A stretch of DNA of 64,000 nucleotides from Zoroaster sp. YZ-2022 (GCA_029582265.1 CM055823.1:3286001-3350000), one strand, 5' to 3'; shown: positions 1 to 11,535, numbered from the stretch's first letter. Numbers and translations: made by a program. The notes: generated by a model from the sequence alone, not told the origin.

Positions 1-1125
1 TGACCCACCCCCACTCCCAATCGAAGGCCGTACCAAATCATTCCGACAACATACAAAACTGAGCAGATCCAACACGCAAGCTCCCTGGACTATTAACCCA
101 TGCATGGAATATTTCCAGAGCAAGAACGATCTGGAGATAGCCGGAAATTGTTAACGCCTTATTCACCCGACGGAACCGGTGACATTTAAGCGGCAGAGAG
201 ACATTCAGAAGCACAACTCTCACAGACCGACTCATCTTTTTCAAGACCAACACAAATTCCACCGGTCTTTTTCAGGACCATCGCAACTTCTAATAAATTC
301 TACCATCTAATAAATAATACAATACAAATATAAGTATTATATTATTTAAAACCAAGTTAATAATAACTGACAATGGCAAAACGGAAACTCAAAAAAGAGC
401 AAAACGTTCACAATCGAAACAGAAAACAAAACGGTTTTCACATGAACGCTTTACTAAAACCAAACTAAATAACACTAGTCTAATGAATACCCCAATTGCA
501 GAACGAACTGAACAGTTTATTACAAACCTATCTAGAGCAAAACTATCTCAAATTGAAAAAATGATCTCGGAAAAGAAATCTCGTTCCAACCACCTTATAC
601 TAGACCAACCCGTTCAACCCTTTCGAGTGACATCAACATTTTCCAGAGAAGATTGAGAATTACATACCTATAATGCATAACAAACCATCCAAAACTCATC
701 CGTCCAAACTACTATTCACTTGGCACCCCAAAACAACACATGAGTCCAACACTCAAAAACTGCTTGGAAGCCTCAAAATATGAACCATGAGATTTCAAAA
801 CATATAATCCGTCCATGTGAAACAATCAGTAAACATAATGGCAAAATCACATTATTCAAAATGGCCAAACTCACTCGAACACAAACTAAACTACAAATAA
901 AATTATCTGTTTGATAAACCGAAATATGCCACTCCACCGTTTTGACCAATTGGTTCATTTATGGTACCTTTTAAACTAAGGTCAATTATTCCTATAAGGA
1001 CAAAACATCATTCTGTACTAAAAATACAATCTGATTTAACAATCAACAGAGGTAAAGTGTCTCTAAATGGGACTGCACTATCATCTTTTACTCAAGAAAT
1101 CGCCGCCAATGAGTGTTACCTTATA
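1..1125. other. AT-rich non-coding stretch, nothing recognised
   Basis: No exon with convincing splice sites, no tandem array and no terminal inverted repeat is visible here. Short open frames exist on the minus strand but show no domain-like composition. It is best read as intergenic or intronic DNA. Confidence 0.5.
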
Positions 1126-1875
1126 CACTCATAGCCAAATCGGAGTCAAATGACTCTTCAAACATGGTAAACGGCGCCTTACTCTTATAAAGAGTAAGTG
1201 GACTCTGAGGTAGAGTCAATTTGACTCCCCTCCCGTAAAGTGCGTTGCTACCGTTGTCTGGTCACTGACTCTACAACAACGAGATCGATGCAGCTGCTGG
1301 TCTCCAGTCTATGTAGCTATCTTGCATGTCTTGTCGTTCATGCTTTCTAAATCGGTGGGTAACATGGTGGAGTCAAGTTCTGAAGTTTTGTAAGTTAGGT
1401 TTCAAAATAATCATTACAAATCACGAGTAATCGGAGTATGCTAGTGTATGTGGTTTTAGGCATTACTTTTTAACTCGCAAATTAACTATTATTTATTAAG
1501 GTTGTCCAACCTCAATTATTGATTCCATTTTCTCAACGGATGACAAGAGAATTTAAGCGCTTATCAGGGCCGGAGGAACTTGGCAGATTTCAATGCTGGG
1601 GTGAAGAGGTATTACTGTCTGCTGCTGATCACAACATTTCAGCGGCGAAGCCCCCCACGAAAAATCCTCACAGTGCCCTAAAAAACAAAAGAAAAAGAAA
1701 AGGGAAAAACCCAAACCCCTGGGCCCCCACTGAAAAGCAATGACTCTTCAATAAAGTTAAGAGAGTCATGATGACTCTGGAAAAGGTGTAAATGGAGACA
1801 CTTTAACGGAGTACTTTGACTACTAAAATGGACTCTATTTGAAGAGGATGCCTGACTCCGATTTGGCTATGAGTG
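1126..1875. mobile_element. Non-autonomous element with long inverted ends (foldback-like MITE)
   Basis: The left end CACTCATAGCCAAATCGG is matched by its reverse complement at the right end (CCGATTTGGCTATGAGTG). The similarity continues inward, with gaps, for roughly 130-150 bp on both sides and is rich in the motif GACTC. The element is about 750 bp long. A small open frame at 1519-1743 inside it has no transposase features. No clear target-site duplication is seen, so superfamily is not assigned. Confidence 0.65.
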
Positions 1876-2257
1876 ACAATTTTTGGGAATTCCAAACGTT
1901 ATTTTAGGTGCGAATGTGCCATACGTTATCGTGCTTCTGTCTTTATTTACCCTCTTCAATCATCATCATTAAACAGCACCACCCAGTGTCTATGAATACA
2001 TAGTTGAACTTAAAGGTTTATTATTAACTTGATCAGAATTAAATCTCCAAAAACTGTTTACTGATGTTGGTGTGATATTTTTCTGTTATCTATAAGTACA
2101 CCTGAACTTCAGACAGACGGCACTGAGAGGCAGAAAATGCATTGTTGTTAATGGGAGGGCCACCCCAGTGGTTTCTTTATAGAATACAAGTTGTATTTAC
2201 AGTGTAGACGCCTACGTGCACATATACAATATTTTAGATTAAAGAAATGCCTTGACA

Positions 2258-3050
2258 TTAGGCCAAAAAAAAAAGATGTTGAGTTGCCCTCCACCGACCA
2301 AGCCAAAAGTGCTGAAATTTCGGGTCGGGTTTTTTTTCTTTTCTTTTTTTTTCTTTTTTTCCCGTCATTCATAGGCCTATTTATTAATGAAACTTACCAA
2401 TTTTCTTTGTATAAAACATAATACGTTTGATTTGTGAAATTTTCCACTTTTTTTACCAGTAAATTTACCGGTACCCAAGACTCAATCTACATGTTTTCAA
2501 ATCGAATGGCCCCGGCCCTCACATGGTGCACTGCCTTCGCACACACTGTGTGCCAACGATTGCGACTCAAATCTACACGTTTTCCAATCGAATGGTCCCC
2601 TCACATGTTTTCCACTGGCTTCGCGCACTGTTTTGTATGTCAATGATTGCGACTCAATCTACACGTTTTCAAATCAAATGGCCCTCACACGTTGTGCACT
2701 GGCTCCCCGCACCGTACGTGTGTCAACGATTGCGACTCAATCTACACGTTTTCAAATCGAATGGCCACTCACATGTTGCATGTTGAGCATTGCACGCAAT
2801 ATGGATGAATTTGCTGTGTCAATCACAGCGAAAAGTACAACAAAACTGCTTGGGATACTTTTATTCTGAAGCAAAATTCCTTGCTGATAGGTATACAAAT
2901 GAAAAACATGGTATGTGGTTTTCAGTTCCAATGCATTTCAATCTTAAAATGACAGTCAAGGAGAAAAAAAATAAAAAAATCCCGACCGACCGACCCCTTC
3001 AAATATTTTCACTGGAGGGCAACTCAACAATTTTTTTTATTTGGCCTTAT
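2258..3050. mobile_element. TIR element (AAGGCCAAA...GTTGAGTTGCCCTCC ends) with an internal tandem array
   Basis: The left end (TTAGGCCAAAAAA then GTTGAGTTGCCCTCC) is repeated inverted at the right end (GGAGGGCAACTCAAC then TTTGGCCTTAT). A second pair of subterminal motifs, TCGGGTCGGG and CCCGACCGACC, is also inverted. The interior holds an 83-86 bp tandem array. A fragment of the inner right part recurs reverse-complemented at about 61715-61810, which supports a dispersed family. No transposase frame is present. Confidence 0.65.
2470..2775 (+). repeat. About 84-bp tandem repeat, ~4 units, inside a TIR element
   Basis: The motif GACTCAATCTACACGTTTTC recurs every 83-86 bp, followed each time by AAATCGAATGG and a CACATG...GCACTGGCTTCGC segment. 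The units differ by small indels, so the overlapping short open frames here are products of the repeat and are not genes. Confidence 0.7.
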
Positions 3051-3930
3051 GTGAACCTCTTGAAACATTAACCCTCCGTGGAAAGTAAACTTTGAGATTT
3101 GAATTATAAAGAGATAAGTGCATATAGTACATCACCATGAATAATTTATCTGAAAAGCTATACGGTAAAGTCTGTAGCGTGAAGCCAAAAAGGCGTGAGG
3201 TCCGTGGAAGGCCTACGGACTCCGGAAGTTTTAGGATATATAGATGTGCATATTCGGGGGTACATTTCAAAAATAAAATCACGGGTACAGAGAAAATATG
3301 ACAGAATGTTGTTTTATAAAATGGGGATATTTGGGGATGATTTCATTGATTACCCCTGGATGATTCATTGATCACCCATACTTTTAAAATGTTTGGGTTT
3401 AAATACACCCCATATACACCCTATATCCCCCAGGACATGAGAATCCAATTCCAGATCAAAACATTTTGAGTCAATAGGGTATCAGAACCCCTTTGAAAAC
3501 AAATGATTCGTCATAAAAGGTATTGTAGCGCAGTGATGAGTCTGATGTTATAATAGATCAACTTAACTGTAACAAATTCAGTGAGTAAATGGTTAACCTT
3601 AGTGTATCATGATTCTATCATCAGTGATTAAGAGATTCTCAAAAGTTCATTCTTTAAGGGGAACATCTGCTTTATGCTCTTGGCATTGGTTGATCTGGGA
3701 GGGGGCAGTGGAGGGATATGTGCCCTTTTTGGTGGAACCAATCGGGGGGGGGGTGAAGGGGTGTAGCTATAGGTGTCCTATTTTTGTAAGAAGTGTGGTA
3801 AATTTACCACACTTCTTGTGTGGACTTTTTGTGCTGTGTGCCCCCCACTTTTGTTCCACTTTGGATCCGCCCCTGACTATTGGTCTAGAGATTGTAGCTG
3901 TTAAGATAAAGTGTTGTCTTGTATATATAC
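3051..3930. other. Non-coding stretch, no feature supported
   Basis: Contains a short inverted pair around 3789-3822 (GTGTGGTAAATTTACCACAC is a perfect 20-bp palindrome) and a segment near 3845-3880 (TGGATCCGCCCCTG) that looks like an interspersed repeat end. No coding exon is supported. Confidence 0.4.
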
Positions 3931-3935
3931 ACCGT

Positions 3936-4030
3936 AGGGCCAATCCATTTACAATGTACGTCATCACATAGGGCCAATCCATTTACAATGTACGTCATCA
4001 CATAGGGCCAATAGGGCCAACCATTTACAA
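3936..4030 (+). repeat. 34-bp tandem repeat, ~2.5 units
   Basis: The unit starting AGGGCCAATCCATTTACAAT and ending CGTCATCACAT is repeated exactly twice and then partially, with a later degenerate unit. It is a short minisatellite. Confidence 0.7.
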
Positions 4031-4557
4031 TACACATTAGGTGGAAGGTCATGTGAATTCCTAACTTGCATGTACGTCATCAGGATCAATGCGCAGGCCC
4101 ATAGGCTGGTATGCAAACAGTGTGGGTCGTTTTGTTAATAGTGATACTTTTGAAGAGTATGAAATTTGGCAGTAAGAAAATTGTCATCTTTTCAAATGTT
4201 TTCATGGCAAGGGGTACTCACTTTTATGTATGTACGGCCGGTAGTGGGGTGCGTAAACTTTGGCCTATAGAACAACAATGTAGCTTTGAAATAAATAAAA
4301 AAAGGTTGACGATATTGATTGTATTTATGTCTTAAACGGTCCACAAAATGTTACCTTTTAAAACACCTAAAGATGTATCGCCGATGTTTTGATAAAAATA
4401 TTTCTCAGAATATATATCAAAAGCATGATTTAGCAGTAATTAAGCGCCTCAATGAGTCAGGCTTAGTTTATGTAAAACTTACATGTAGCTTTGAAGAATG
4501 TCATTCTCAACTGTTTTGTTTTTCATTATACTTACAAAAACACGGGCGATACAATCT
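4031..4557. other. Non-coding stretch, no feature supported
   Basis: Short open frames on the plus strand (around 4111-4335 and 4319-4561) overlap each other and have low-complexity, lysine-rich translations without domain features or splice context. I see nothing to annotate as a gene. Confidence 0.4.
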
Positions 4558-4788
4558 TTAAAGGGACATACATCGTCAAGATCAGAGCAGACTTTCAACG
4601 GGGCATGGAATCGGTGGCCTAGTTTAAGATAAACACAGTGACTGAAAATTACTAGGTCATTTATGCAGCAGCAACGGTAGTATGACCTTATTATATAAAT
4701 ATGGGGTATTTTTTTTCAGTCACAGAGTTAATCTTAAATAGTACTCCGATTCCATGCCCTGTTAATCGTGACGGTATTGTCCCTTTAA
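4558..4788. mobile_element. TTAA-flanked MITE (TTAAAGGGACA ends), full-length
   Basis: It starts TTAAAGGGACATACATCGTC and ends with the inverted GACGGTATTGTCCCTTTAA. Subterminal halves are also inverted: a CATGGAATCGG...CAGTGACTGAAAA block faces TTTTCAGTCAC...CCGATTCCATG. Length is about 231 bp. TTAA target duplications are typical of piggyBac- and Kolobok-like elements; which one cannot be decided from a MITE. Relatives lie at 42754-42977 and 50041-50264, and a half copy at about 6530-6597. Confidence 0.75.
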
Positions 4789-5544
4789 ACTATCTATACT
4801 AATATTCACGATGGACAAAGTACAACAGCCACACACACTAATGTTTTGTACAGTATTTTATTTCTTTACTCCAAACAAGGACTTACAAAAACTATGATTC
4901 CAGTCTTCACACGACACATACATAGAAAAGCAATAAATGTTACCAAGTAAAACTCAATATTTGATTAAGGCCAATAAGAATTTGACTCAATCATTGCATG
5001 ACGCAAAACACAAACTACTAAAAGTGAAAATTAAAGCTTGTAGAAAAATGTTTGGTCAGATCACAGCTATTGGACCATTTAGACACATAAATTATTATTT
5101 ATAGATGAGCACGATGTAGGTCACGTGGTTTTATTTATATTATTCATGAATTCACTTTCTATCTTTAATGTTTAATAACATTAGGGCCTAATGTTAAAAC
5201 ATTTTAAGTCTTTAGCAGTTTCTTCAGTGAAGAAAAAATGATTTGCTTTTTCAAATACATTCTTTTTTAAAGAGGGGGTGCCAATTGTCACAGAGAAACC
5301 TTCTTACCCAACCAGTTGTGAATAATTAGTGATTTTTAACCCTGTATATGAATATGTATAAGTTGGGCCAGTGCCCACTGGCAATCCAACAATGCCGTGG
5401 TTGAGTACATCGCCTCCAGCTAGCTGCATGTAGAAGGTTTAGTTTGAATATTCATGTTATGGAAGGCTTTCCGACCAATCAGATTGTTCCGTCCACTTTT
5501 GGACTAATTCGCAATAGGTTGTGTACAAACCGAGAACAACATTC
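4789..5544. other. Non-coding stretch, no feature supported
   Basis: AT-rich DNA with no convincing exon, array or inverted termini. Confidence 0.4.
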
Positions 5545-5663
5545 CCAAGTCTGTGATCGAAGGTTAATGTCGAAGGTTAATACACAAGAGGGCGCTATTT
5601 AATGCGATACTGCAGAGCCGTATTGGCTTCAAGGCAGACAAAAAACCACGATCACAGACTTGG
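5545..5663. mobile_element. Short MITE with CCAAGTCTGTGATCG termini
   Basis: A 15-bp perfect terminal inverted repeat, CCAAGTCTGTGATCG at the left and CGATCACAGACTTGG at the right, brackets 119 bp with no coding capacity. An internal direct repeat (CGAAGGTTAAT) is also present. No clear target-site duplication is visible. Confidence 0.65.
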
Positions 5664-6529
5664 AACCAAGTCTAGTACCTGTACTGTGTGTGCACCATCA
5701 TAAAATCGACCATTCACGTACAATTTAAGCAAATCAATTAATCAAGTGACGGGGGCATGTGTGACAGACTTTTGAGACAGGAGTAAATCTTACATCGGAC
5801 TACCACTGCAAAAGTGCAAGTACTTCTCCCTTAAGGCCTTATATTATAATAAGTTGTAATATCCAAGATGTATGAACATTTGCTGTCAGGACCAAAGAGG
5901 GCCATAATTTTCATTACCCTGTCGAATGCCAGTGAGAGCGGTACCCTCATGTATAACTATAACTTTATAAGATTTAGGCCAATGTTATAATATACTTTCT
6001 AAGAATGTGGAGTTTATACTTATAGGATTAGGAGTAAGTTACTGTTGAGTTGGGCTAACAGTTATACATAAAACGTTTAGCCTTAGGTATACATTTTGAT
6101 CATTTCATTATTTAAAACGTGTCTTAGTGACATTCAGTGATAACGCGTCTTGGTGACAGCATGATTTATGTCCAAGTGACATTAATATTTACTAACATTA
6201 AAGTAACAATACTAAAGTAACATCAATTTAATAACTTGTCTTGGTGACAACATGTTAAGTTACCTTTGTCTTAACAGGGAGGTAGAATTAGTGACATTGT
6301 TAATAACTTATAAATTGGAATTCTGGCAGTGTAATCCATACCATGGCATTGTACTCCAAATGCACACATGCACAACAAGCATGGTTATGAGTTTCGCTCC
6401 CCTGTCTGACCGTGTTTTTTTTCTGCTGTATTTAAGGCATCATGGGATTAGGGGCTTGGCCTTGCGAAGCTAGTTACTAGAACTACATGCAATCTTGAAC
6501 TAGGCAGGCGAACTTCAGCTGTTTTCACT

Positions 6530-6597
6530 GAGTTAATCTAGAACTAACACTCCGATTCCATGACCTGTTTGTCATGACGATACTGTCCCTTTTAACA
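6530..6597. mobile_element. Half copy of the TTAA MITE
   Basis: Carries the right half of the TTAAAGGGACA family (GAGTTAATCTAGAAC, CCGATTCCATG, then GACGATACTGTCCC). The left half is missing. Confidence 0.6.
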
Positions 6598-6861
6598 CTT
6601 GATGCCAAATTATCATGTTTGAGATGTACACTTTCTTCTTCTTTGCCATTAGATTGTTCTTCAATCTTGACGGTCAGCTTCGGTAATCTGATCAGACTAT
6701 CCATCTGCACTCACCCACTTCAGATTACAGGAGTGATGAGACCTTACTCCATGCTCCCATTACTGATCAGGTCACTGTCTCCTTCACCAATGTCGTCATT
6801 GATCTCGCCGACTGCCCTGAATTGTCTAAGTATTTTTTTTTTCTTTGGCTATAGAACTTAA

Positions 6862-7216
6862 GGAGGGCCAAAGTCATTGTACAGCCAAGCCTTTGAGAAG
6901 CCCAGCCAGACCTGGGCTACCTAGTGACCTAATCTGTATTTTGTGAGTCTTGTAACAATCCTGTACCAATACATACAGTACTTGCCAATCAACATAACCT
7001 AGGATTCTGGAGGGCCTAGCCCAACCAAGTAGAGCTCGGTATAATGGCTGCAGATGTGAACAAGACAACTGAGGTGTCAGTCAAATCTGTGTTCATTAGT
7101 AAAGGTCTTTTTTGGCTCAGCTAGGGGATAAAATAGGCCAGTATAGGCCAGGGCAAAGACCGGGCCTGGCTGCAGGCTTCTTAAAAGCTTGGCTGTAATA
7201 TGACTTTGGCTCTCCT
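6862..7216. mobile_element. MITE with GGAGGGCCAAAGTCAT termini
   Basis: Begins GGAGGGCCAAAGTCATTGTA followed by CAGCCAAGCCTTTGAGAAGC. The right end is the diverged reverse complement (GCTTGGCTGTAATATGACTT then TGGCTCTCC). Length is about 355 bp. Related full copies sit at 42097-42477 and 50541-50920, one in each palindrome arm. It is non-coding. Confidence 0.75.
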
Positions 7217-7539
7217 TGCTTTGTATACATTTATTTGTATAACGGTGAGTGCCATTTTGTTGTGGTGGATACCAGGTGGTACTCTGTTGTGTGATTGTAT
7301 TTCATGCATGTTTGACATGGGATACAAGGTTGTGATTACAAATCATCTGCACTACAGCCTGATTCAGAACGGGCCAGCATGCACTTTACCAACGACTGTT
7401 TTCTGCGATTAACTCATATGTCCTAAAATAGTCGTCGATTTCCTGTTTTTAATGTATGGTGGTGGTATTTAAAAATCTGTTTGGGAAATTTTGCAAGCCA
7501 GGAAGTTGCAACGATTTTGTGAAAAACGGGCTTGGTTTT

Positions 7540-7700
7540 TCACTATTTTCTTGTGACTCAGATGACCGATTGAGCTCAAACTTCCATAGGTTTGTTATTT
7601 CATGCATATGGTGGATCACACACAGTGTTAATACTACCAGCAACTGTTTTGTCAGGGATACATGTATCACTTACAGGCAATTGTTTGTAAATGGAGTGAA
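7540..7700. repeat. Possible dispersed repeat (GACCGATTGAGCTCAAA type)
   Basis: The stretch beginning CAGATGACCGATTGAGCTCA and running through GTTTGTTATTTCATGCATAT resembles a repeat I associate with echinoderm genomes. This is from memory only. A 118-codon open frame spans 7456-7812 but its translation has no recognisable domain, and the repeat resemblance argues against a gene. Confidence 0.3.
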
Positions 7701-7987
7701 AAATGCCACCCCAAAAATTGTATTTCTCTGCTGGAGGGCTACAATATGTACAAAGAAGAATAATGGTTTTGATTCTCACTCTGTAGAAATCTTGTTTATA
7801 TTTGGAGTATAGGTTTGCAGTAGCAACATGTTTTCTTAGGAGTGGTAATAATTGTTATTATGATCATCTTTAGGAGAATGCTGCTCTAGGAACTGTAGCT
7901 GAGCGGAGAAGTCAGACATTCTCCTGAAGACAATCGGAGTATACTGATCGAAACGTTGAGTTTCTCACCACCACTTCTTCTCAGAAC

Positions 7988-9780
7988 CAGTTATTAATTC
8001 AACTCCTTAGAAACCATTTACAGAACCAGTAAGTATTACAACTCCTTATAAATCATTTACAGAACCAGTAATTATTACAACTCCTTATAAATCATTTACA
8101 GAACCAGTAATTATTACAACTCCTTAGAAACCATTTAGAGAAACAGTAATTATTACAACTCCTTAGAAACCGTTTACAGAACCAGTAATTATTACAACTC
8201 CTTAGAAACCATTTACAGAACCAGTAATTATTACAACTCTTTAGAAACCATTTACAGAACCAGTAATTATTACAACTCCTTAGAAACCATTTACAGAACC
8301 AGTAATTATTACAACTCCTTAGAAACCATTTACAGAACCAGTAGTTATTACAACTCCTTAGAAACCATTTACAGAACCAGTAATTATTACAACTCCTTTG
8401 AAACCATTTACAGAACCATTAACTATTACAACTCCTTAGAAACCATTTACAGAACCAGTAATTATTATAACTCCTTAGAAACCGTTTACAGAACCATTAG
8501 TTATTACAACTCCTTATAGAAACCGTTTACAGAACCAGTAATTATTACAACTCCTTATAAACCGTTTACAGAACCAGTAATTATTACAACTCCTTAGAAA
8601 CCGTTTACAGAACCAGTAATTATTACAATCCTTAGAAACCGTTTACAGAACCAGTAATTATTACAACTCCTTAGAAAACATTTACAGAAACAGTAATTAT
8701 TACAACTCCTTAGAAACCGTTTACAGAACCAGTAATAATTACAACTCCTTAGAAATCATTTACAGAACCAGTAATTATTACAACTCCTTAGAAACCATTT
8801 ACAGAACCAGTAATTATTACAACTCTTTAGAAACCATTTACAGAACCAGTAATTATTACAACTCTTTAGAAACCATTTACAGAACCAGTAATTATTACAA
8901 CTCCTTAGAAACCATGTACAGAACCAGTAGTTATTACAACTCCTTAGAAACCATTTACAGAACCAATAATTATTACAACTCCTTTGAAACCATTTACAGA
9001 ACCAGTAATTATTACAACTCCTTAGAAACCATTTACAGAACCAGTAATTATTACAACTCCTTAGAAACCGTTTACAGAACCATTAGTTATTACAACTCCT
9101 TATAGAAACCGTTTACAGAACCAGTAATTATTACAACTCCTTAGAAACCATTTACAAAACCAGTAATTATTACAACTCCTTAGAAACCATTTACAGAACC
9201 AGTAATTATTACAACTCCTTAGAAACCATTTACAGAAACAGTAATTATTACAACTCCTTAGAAACCGTGTACAGAACCAGTAATTATTACAACTCCTTAG
9301 AAACCGTGTACAGAACCAGTAATTATTACAACTCCTTAGAAACCGTTTACAGAACCAGTAATTATTACAACTCCTTAGAAACCATTTACAGAACCAGTAA
9401 TTATTACAGCTCCTTAGAAACCGTTTACAGAACCAGTAATTATTACAACTCCTTAGAAATCATTTACAGAAACAGTAATTATTACAACTCCTTAGAAACC
9501 ATTTACAGAACCAGTAATTATTACAACTCCTTAGAAACCATTTACAGAACCAGTAATTATTACAACTCCTTAGAAACCATTTACAGAACTAGTAATTATT
9601 ACAACTCCTTAGAAACCATTTACAGAACTAGTAATTATTACAACTCCTTAGAAACCATTTACAGAACTAGTAATTATTACAACTCCTTAGAAACCATTTA
9701 CAGAACTAGTAATTATTACAACTCCTTAGAAACCATTTACAGAACTAGTAATTATTACAACTCCTTAGAAACCATTTACA
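7988..9780 (+). repeat. 39-bp minisatellite, ~46 units
   Basis: The unit (AAACCATTTACAGAACCAGT plus AATTATTACAACTCCTTAG) repeats about 46 times. Units vary by point changes such as ATT/GTT before TACAG and by a few indels, and the last six or so are near-identical apart from an AGAACTAG variant. Because 39 is divisible by three the array gives long open frames (for example 9267-9806) with a 13-residue repeat. Frame-breaking indels elsewhere in the array and the lack of splice or start context argue that it is not coding. Confidence 0.9.
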
Positions 9781-9828
9781 TGGTGCTACAGCAAACCTAC
9801 TCCTAATGTTGATTTTAATTTTGCCCTA

Positions 9829-9985
9829 CACTGACATGTGTATAGCACTGTATGCTCGGTGCTTTGAGTGTCTGTGAAAAAATTTCACAGGCGACTAGGG
9901 CAGGATTTGAATCCACGACCTCCTGCTTACTAGAGCAGACGGCTTAACCTCTCGACCACCGAGCTTGCCCAATGACAATTGGCTG
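9829..9985 (-). mobile_element. tRNA-derived SINE, single-unit tail
   Basis: On the minus strand a tRNA-like head (about 9970-9896) has an A-box-like GCTCGGTGGTCGAGAGG and a B box GGATTCAAATCC. It is followed by a tail containing one copy of the 46-bp unit TTGCCCTACACTGACATGTG...GGTGCTTT (as read on plus). The same element at 14058-15272 carries this tail unit amplified more than 20 times. The tRNA-like part folds imperfectly, so it is a SINE head and not a working tRNA gene. Confidence 0.65.
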
Positions 9986-10045
9986 GCTGTATTTCCACCA
10001 TACAAATCTTCAATTCTTGCATGATTTGTTTTATATTCTGTATAG

Positions 10046-10220
10046 ATTATGGATCATGTATCATCCAATCCCATTATCCAAGTATCTGGTCAAATCTACC
10101 CTTTCTCCTGGACGTCAACCTCCAATGAGCTTCTCCTATGGTATTGCACCAGTCTGCCGTATCGCTCTTATCTGTACTATAAGGCTAACTTTAGGACATC
10201 AGTGAGCCCCAAACCTGCAA
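10046..10220 (+). CDS. Exon: C-terminal half of a CUB domain
   Basis: The exon follows a pyrimidine-rich acceptor (TTATATTCTGTATAG) and ends at donor CTGCAA|GTATGT. It is 175 bp, phase 0 in and phase 1 out. The translation contains SWTSTSNELLLWYCTSLPY followed by an RSYLYYKANFRT segment. This matches the last strands of CUB domains, where a small-residue-SNEL motif precedes hydrophobic strands and an aromatic-rich end. CUB domains are extracellular beta-sandwich modules of secreted and membrane proteins. The phase-1 exit fits the phase-1 entry of the next CUB exon (19636 or 34265). I see no duplicate of this exon elsewhere in the window. The first half of this CUB domain is not found upstream. 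Confidence 0.7.
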
Positions 10221-10550
10221 GTATGTATTTAATAATTGGCTTTAAGCAAAAAAAGATTCCGGTTTCTGGTCATTGGTCGGTTTCAAAATCGGTGCGGTTA
10301 TACACTTTGCTTTTTCAACGAAAATGCACAGTAATCAACGAAAATGCATGGTGCATTTTGAAGATAAGGGCATGTTTTCAAAATTGCACTGATTGCACTG
10401 ATGGATTATGGAGGATTCAGGAAGGTTCCTAGCCAGAATACCTAGGGTTTTAGGGTTAATTGAGGTCACAGAACAGCTACCCCACCTCTTTTAAAATAGG
10501 GTCAAATATATTGTTGAGCAATTTATTTTTGCCAAAAAAGTACTTAATAG

Positions 10551-10636
10551 CCTTACGTTTCAAAACTAGCAGGTTCTTTCACAAAGGCAAAATTTAATGA
10601 CATTTAGAAAGAACCTGCTTGATTCAAAACGTAAGG
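10551..10636. mobile_element. Hairpin MITE (CCTTACGTTT...AAACGTAAGG)
   Basis: Left CCTTACGTTTCAAAACTAGC and AGGTTCTTTC are inverted at the right (GAAAGAACCTGCTTGATTCA, then AAACGTAAGG). About 86 bp, non-coding. Copies occur at 19011-19096 and, decayed at the right end, around 33650-33735. Confidence 0.7.
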
Positions 10637-10706
10637 CCAATAACCACTATTTTGCATTTATACTACAGGTCCTTTAGATTGGTAAGCAGTTTGCTACAAC
10701 TAATTA

Positions 10707-11017
10707 TGTGTACCCGGAAGGTCGTAAGGCTCTACGACCTTCTTCTGGGCACACAAAGTACAACTTTTTGTCCCAGCAGAAAGTCGTAAGAAATAAAATG
10801 GCTCCTTTGAAAAAAATTACGGCATAACTGTTAGAATTACTCCCAAGACATGTTTTTCCATTCCCATGCGGAATTGAACTTTCCTACAATGACTTATAAA
10901 TGGCCGAAAAACGACCAAACCTTCACACTCAGTTTTCTTGAAACACAATTTTGCACATTAATTGCTTACAACCTTTTGCCAGTCACACTTTTGTTACGTC
11001 CTTCTTCCGGGCACACA
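10707..11017. mobile_element. MITE with TGTGTACCCGGAAG termini
   Basis: TGTGTACCCGGAAGGTCGTAA at the left is inverted at the right as TTACGTCCTTCTTCCGGGCACACA. An inner palindrome (AAGGTCGTAAGGCTCTACGACCTT) lies near the left end. The interior has a short open frame starting MFFHSHAELNFPTMTYKWP that recurs in every copy (19167-19495, 33802-34132), so it belongs to the element. Confidence 0.75.
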
Positions 11018-11025
11018 ACAATTTG

Positions 11026-11098
11026 TTCTACTATTTTTAGTATTCACGATACGTATCATGATATATATCGTATCGTGTAAAAGTGTTATCATTACACC
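11026..11098. mobile_element. Right-end remnant of an hAT-like MITE
   Basis: Matches the right end of the intact 402-bp element at 34808-35209 (TATCATTACACCCCTA followed by TTTGCCAG). The left part and about 1 kb upstream of it, including a CUB exon, are missing here compared with the 34 kb copy. This marks a deletion junction near 11025. Confidence 0.6.
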
Positions 11099-11271
11099 CC
11101 TATTTGCCAGTGTGCCAGATGGCACATATTCCCTGAACTCAGGGTAGATGGTTTGCCAGTGTGCCAGATGGCATATATTCCCTGAAAGGGTCGATGGTTT
11201 TCTTGATTCAAAGAAAGTAAGCATACATGTACATGACCAATGTATCTTTCCTGTTTATTCTGTGGCTGTAG

Positions 11272-11353
11272 ATGATAGACTACCACCCAACGGAGTCGGA
11301 AAACATGCGAGACGTCAAAACGGCCATTCACATAGACTTCAGATGGAAATGAG
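11272..11353 (+). pseudogene. Broken middle exon of a CUB domain
   Basis: Paralogue of the intact exon 35378-35461. The acceptor (CTGTGGCTGTAG) and donor (GAG|GTAAAA) are kept, but the exon is 82 bp against 84 bp because two bases (AC after ATAGAC) are missing. The frame therefore shifts and runs into a TGA at the exon end. In the intact copy this exon encodes the short linker that reaches SDGNE before the conserved hydrophobic strand of the CUB domain. This copy cannot contribute to a full CUB domain. Confidence 0.7.
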
Positions 11354-11476
11354 GTAAAAATCCCATCAGGTCAAAGGTCAAGAGTGATATGACGTACCAT
11401 CTACATGGTCTTTTCATGATGCATATTTTATGAACTGTTGTACAGAATGTCCTGTTCATAAGTCAATACGTAATAC

Positions 11477-11535
11477 GTAGTGCACGCATCGGTAGTGCAC
11501 GCATCGGTAGTGCACGCATCCGTAGTGCACGCATT
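11477..11535 (+). repeat. 15-bp tandem repeat, 4 units
   Basis: GTAGTGCACGCATCG is repeated four times with one mismatch. The paralogous site at 35570-35935 instead carries about five ~80-bp units built on related sequence. Confidence 0.8.

Noticed and set aside
7988..9780. CRISPR array
   Set aside because: Units are contiguous with no unique spacers, and the genome is eukaryotic.
9267..9806. 179-codon repeat protein (YRTSNYYNSLETI units)
   Set aside because: It is the translation of the 39-bp minisatellite. Frame is lost at indels elsewhere in the array and no start or splice context exists.
9896..9970. Functional tRNA gene on the minus strand
   Set aside because: Anticodon stem and loop do not fit a canonical cloverleaf, and the same head recurs with the 46-bp tail, marking a SINE.
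10850..11080. Open frame MFFHSHAELNFPTMTYKWP (also at 19328 and 33955)
   Set aside because: It lies inside the TGTGTACCCGGAAG MITE and varies by frame between copies.
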